Assembly: GCA_934095965.1 (NCBI GenBank)
Contig: CAKOKR010000035.1
Coordinates: 1-6,794, forward strand
Length of the DNA stretch: 6,794 bases
Origin: an uncultured Bacilli bacterium
GTDB taxonomy: Bacteria; Bacillota_I; Bacilli_A; RF39; UBA660
Reading direction: 5' to 3'
The translations under genes and the position numbers were made by a program. Shown one piece after another: positions 5,706-6,794 of the stretch. The number at the start of each line of letters is the position of its first letter. The stretch's first letter is position 1. The notes beneath the pieces are model-generated. The model was not told the DNA's origin, did not search any database, and saw only the letters and a program-made list of their open reading frames with translations.

Positions 5706-6248
5706 ATGAAAATAGGAGATAAATATAAAATACATTGTTATAAACATAATGCAAAAGCATACCAAGCAAGTGATGAAACTATAATTATAGATATAAAAGA
5801 TGATTATATTGTTTGTGGAAATTACATGGTAAATGTTTTTGAACCAGATGGACATTCTTACAAAACAAAGGAATTAGCAATAATATTTTTTTATAAAAAT
5901 CATTGGTTTAATTGTATAGCACAATTAAAAAATTTTGGATTATATTATTACTGTAATATGGCAACGCCATATTTAATAGATGAAAATGTAATAAAATATA
6001 TTGATTATGATTTAGATTTAAGAGTGTTTCCAGATGGCTGTTATAAGATTCTTGATCATAATGAATATAATTATCATAAGAAAAAAATGAAGTATCCGAA
6101 AGAAATAGATATAATAATAAAAGAGGAATTAAAATATTTAATAGAAATGAAAGATAAAAAAGAAGGACCATTTGATAGTAAATTAATAAAAAGTTATGAA
6201 AAAAAATATCAAGAAATAATAAAAAGTAAAATAAATACAAAAAAATAA
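5706..6248 (+). CDS. ntdP: Nucleoside tri-/diphosphatase NtdP (DUF402, YgaC-like)
   Basis: A cytoplasmic metal-dependent phosphatase of the DUF402 family; characterised Firmicute members hydrolyse nucleoside tri- and diphosphates. The 180-residue length is normal. Motifs shared with B. subtilis YgaC as I recall it: YKHN (12-15), E-x-DG (46-49), NHWFN (65-69, family NYWFN), YYYCNMATP (80-88), KYIDYDLDLRVFPDG (97-111), the DHNEYNYHKKKMKYP block (117-131) and KGPF-like EGPF (153-156). The TRE after the DG motif is TKE here, a mild change. AAGGA (5692-5696) lies 9 nt before the ATG. An earlier ATG at 5698 opens only a 3-codon frame. The gene starts 35 nt after ctpA with just a weak hairpin between, so partial cotranscription is likely, and no GC-rich terminator follows. 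The neighbouring rRNA operon makes a link to nucleotide supply tempting but unproven. Confidence 0.93.
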   Translation: MKIGDKYKIHCYKHNAKAYQASDETIIIDIKDDYIVCGNYMVNVFEPDGHSYKTKELAIIFFYKNHWFNCIAQLKNFGLYYYCNMATPYLIDENVIKYIDYDLDLRVFPDGCYKILDHNEYNYHKKKMKYPKEIDIIIKEELKYLIEMKDKKEGPFDSKLIKSYEKKYQEIIKSKINTKK

Positions 6249-6273
6249 TAAAAATAATAAAAATAATAAAAAT
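6241..6273. repeat. 9-bp tandem repeat, about 3.7 copies, spanning the ntdP stop
   Basis: The unit AAAAATAAT occurs three times without mismatch and then continues for 6 bases. It overlaps the ntdP TAA. Because the period is a multiple of three, the ntdP frame meets TAA at 6246, 6249, 6255, 6258, 6264 and 6267. Confidence 0.9.
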
Positions 6274-6283
6274 TTAAAGTTCT

Positions 6284-6380
6284 AAAAAATAAAAAATTCG
6301 CATAAAATATAGGGAAAAATGCCCAAAAAGTGTAATATTTTAAAAAAAATGCAAAAAATTTAAAAAAATTGCGATTTTTT
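6284..6380. promoter_or_regulatory. A-tract region upstream of the rRNA promoter (UP-element/curved DNA)
   Basis: A-runs of 4-8 bases are centred near 6305, 6317, 6327, 6345, 6355 and 6365, mostly one or two helical turns apart, with a T-run at 6375-6380 just before the -35. Such phased tracts bend DNA and can act as UP elements contacting the RNA polymerase alpha subunits. AAAAAAT (6363-6369) and ATTTTTT (6374-6380) also pair around TGCG and might serve as a weak terminator for ntdP. Apart from the tandem repeat and these elements, I see no gene between 6249 and 6527. Confidence 0.6.
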
Positions 6381-6381
6381 G

Positions 6382-6417
6382 TTGACATTCGTTTCAGAAT
6401 TTGATATATTATCTATG
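6382..6417 (+). promoter_or_regulatory. rRNA operon promoter
   Basis: A consensus TTGACA (6382-6387) is followed, 17 bp later, by TATATT (6405-6410) with a TGA extended -10 (6402-6404). The predicted start is G6417. An initiating G fits GTP-responsive rRNA promoters as known in B. subtilis, though here the start site is only predicted. It lies about 110 nt before the 16S 5' end, and no second promoter is evident. Confidence 0.9.
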
Positions 6418-6453
6418 CACTCAGCAAAAAGGGTGTAAAAATGATCTTTGAAA
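6418..6453 (+). promoter_or_regulatory. rRNA leader hairpin and boxA antitermination site
   Basis: CACTC (6418-6422) can pair with GGGTG (6431-6435), including one G-T wobble, around an 8-nt loop. TGATCTTTGAAA (6442-6453) follows, close to the boxA of Firmicute rRNA leaders (TGTTCTTTGAAA type), where NusB/NusE load to stop premature termination. The hairpin-then-boxA order mirrors boxB-boxA in E. coli leaders. Confidence 0.75.
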
Positions 6454-6469
6454 ACTAAGTAAAAAAGTC

Positions 6470-6524
6470 AATTTTGAGTAGCTTTGGATAAACTTCAAAA
6501 TTTAAAAGATTTAAATTATAAATC
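6470..6524 (+). other. 16S precursor leader with two hairpins
   Basis: AATTTTGA (6470-6477) pairs with TCAAAATT (6495-6502). GATTTA (6508-6513) pairs with TAAATC (6519-6524) just before the mature 16S end. These are likely parts of the pre-16S leader; the longer processing stem would need the downstream flank of the 16S gene, which is outside the window. Confidence 0.5.
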
Positions 6525-6527
6525 AAT

Positions 6528-6794
<267 letters not shown>

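Noticed and set aside
5908..6240. 110-residue minus-strand open frame opposite ntdP
   Set aside because: Leu/Tyr/Phe-rich shadow of a well-matched DUF402 gene.
6312..6324. GGG/CCC hairpin upstream of the rRNA promoter
   Set aside because: Only 3 bp and followed by A rather than T on the plus strand.
6441..6458. Mini reading frame ATG-ATC-TTT-GAA-AAC-TAA in the rRNA leader
   Set aside because: It coincides with boxA and has no ribosome-binding site.

Overview
The window comes from a strongly AT-rich, low-GC Gram-positive bacterium. Shine-Dalgarno sites are good, terminators are short A/U-edged hairpins, Trp is written TGG and TGA is used as a stop, so the Mycoplasma code is not indicated. 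The 16S 5' end has a GGCATGCCTAA-type start and a long V1 helix. Together with the gene families this suggests an uncultured gut Bacilli/RF39-like (Mollicutes-adjacent) lineage. That placement is an inference from memory, not from a search.

Layout. Positions 1-77 look like the outer end of an IS3-family insertion sequence (tentative). They are followed by a palindrome/terminator and an extended -10 promoter. Next is a two-gene c-di-AMP operon: cdaA (diadenylate cyclase) overlapping by 4 nt a four-repeat YbbR/CdaR gene (154-2327), closed by a bidirectional terminator. A small DUF378 membrane-protein gene lies on the minus strand (2367-2564). Divergent from it is a lipoprotein with a LolA/YdcC-like N-domain and a DUF4367-like C-domain (2662-3792). 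Then come a membrane-anchored protein that looks like a cysteine-less thioredoxin fold (3878-4432), a CtpA-type S41 protease (4495-5670) and ntdP, a DUF402 nucleoside tri-/diphosphatase (5706-6248). A 279-bp AT-rich spacer holds a tandem repeat, helically spaced A-tracts, a consensus rRNA promoter and a leader with boxA. The 16S rRNA gene starts near 6528 and runs off the window.

Functionally this is a cell-envelope and nucleotide-signalling neighbourhood. CdaA/CdaR make and control c-di-AMP at the membrane, three proteins (lipoprotein, thioredoxin-like protein, CtpA) work on the outer face, and NtdP acts on nucleotide pools beside the rRNA operon. glmM, the usual third gene after cdaA-cdaR, is absent here.

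Most of the window is ordinary housekeeping sequence and I do not see a clear new multi-gene system. The points most worth checking are: terminators that begin on or across the stop codon of four genes in a row; a spacer/-10 module shared in register by the cdaA and rRNA promoters; a DGG instead of DGA catalytic motif in CdaA; a CX4C-X6-CX4C cluster in the lipoprotein linker; and the thioredoxin-like domain that has lost its active-site cysteines.
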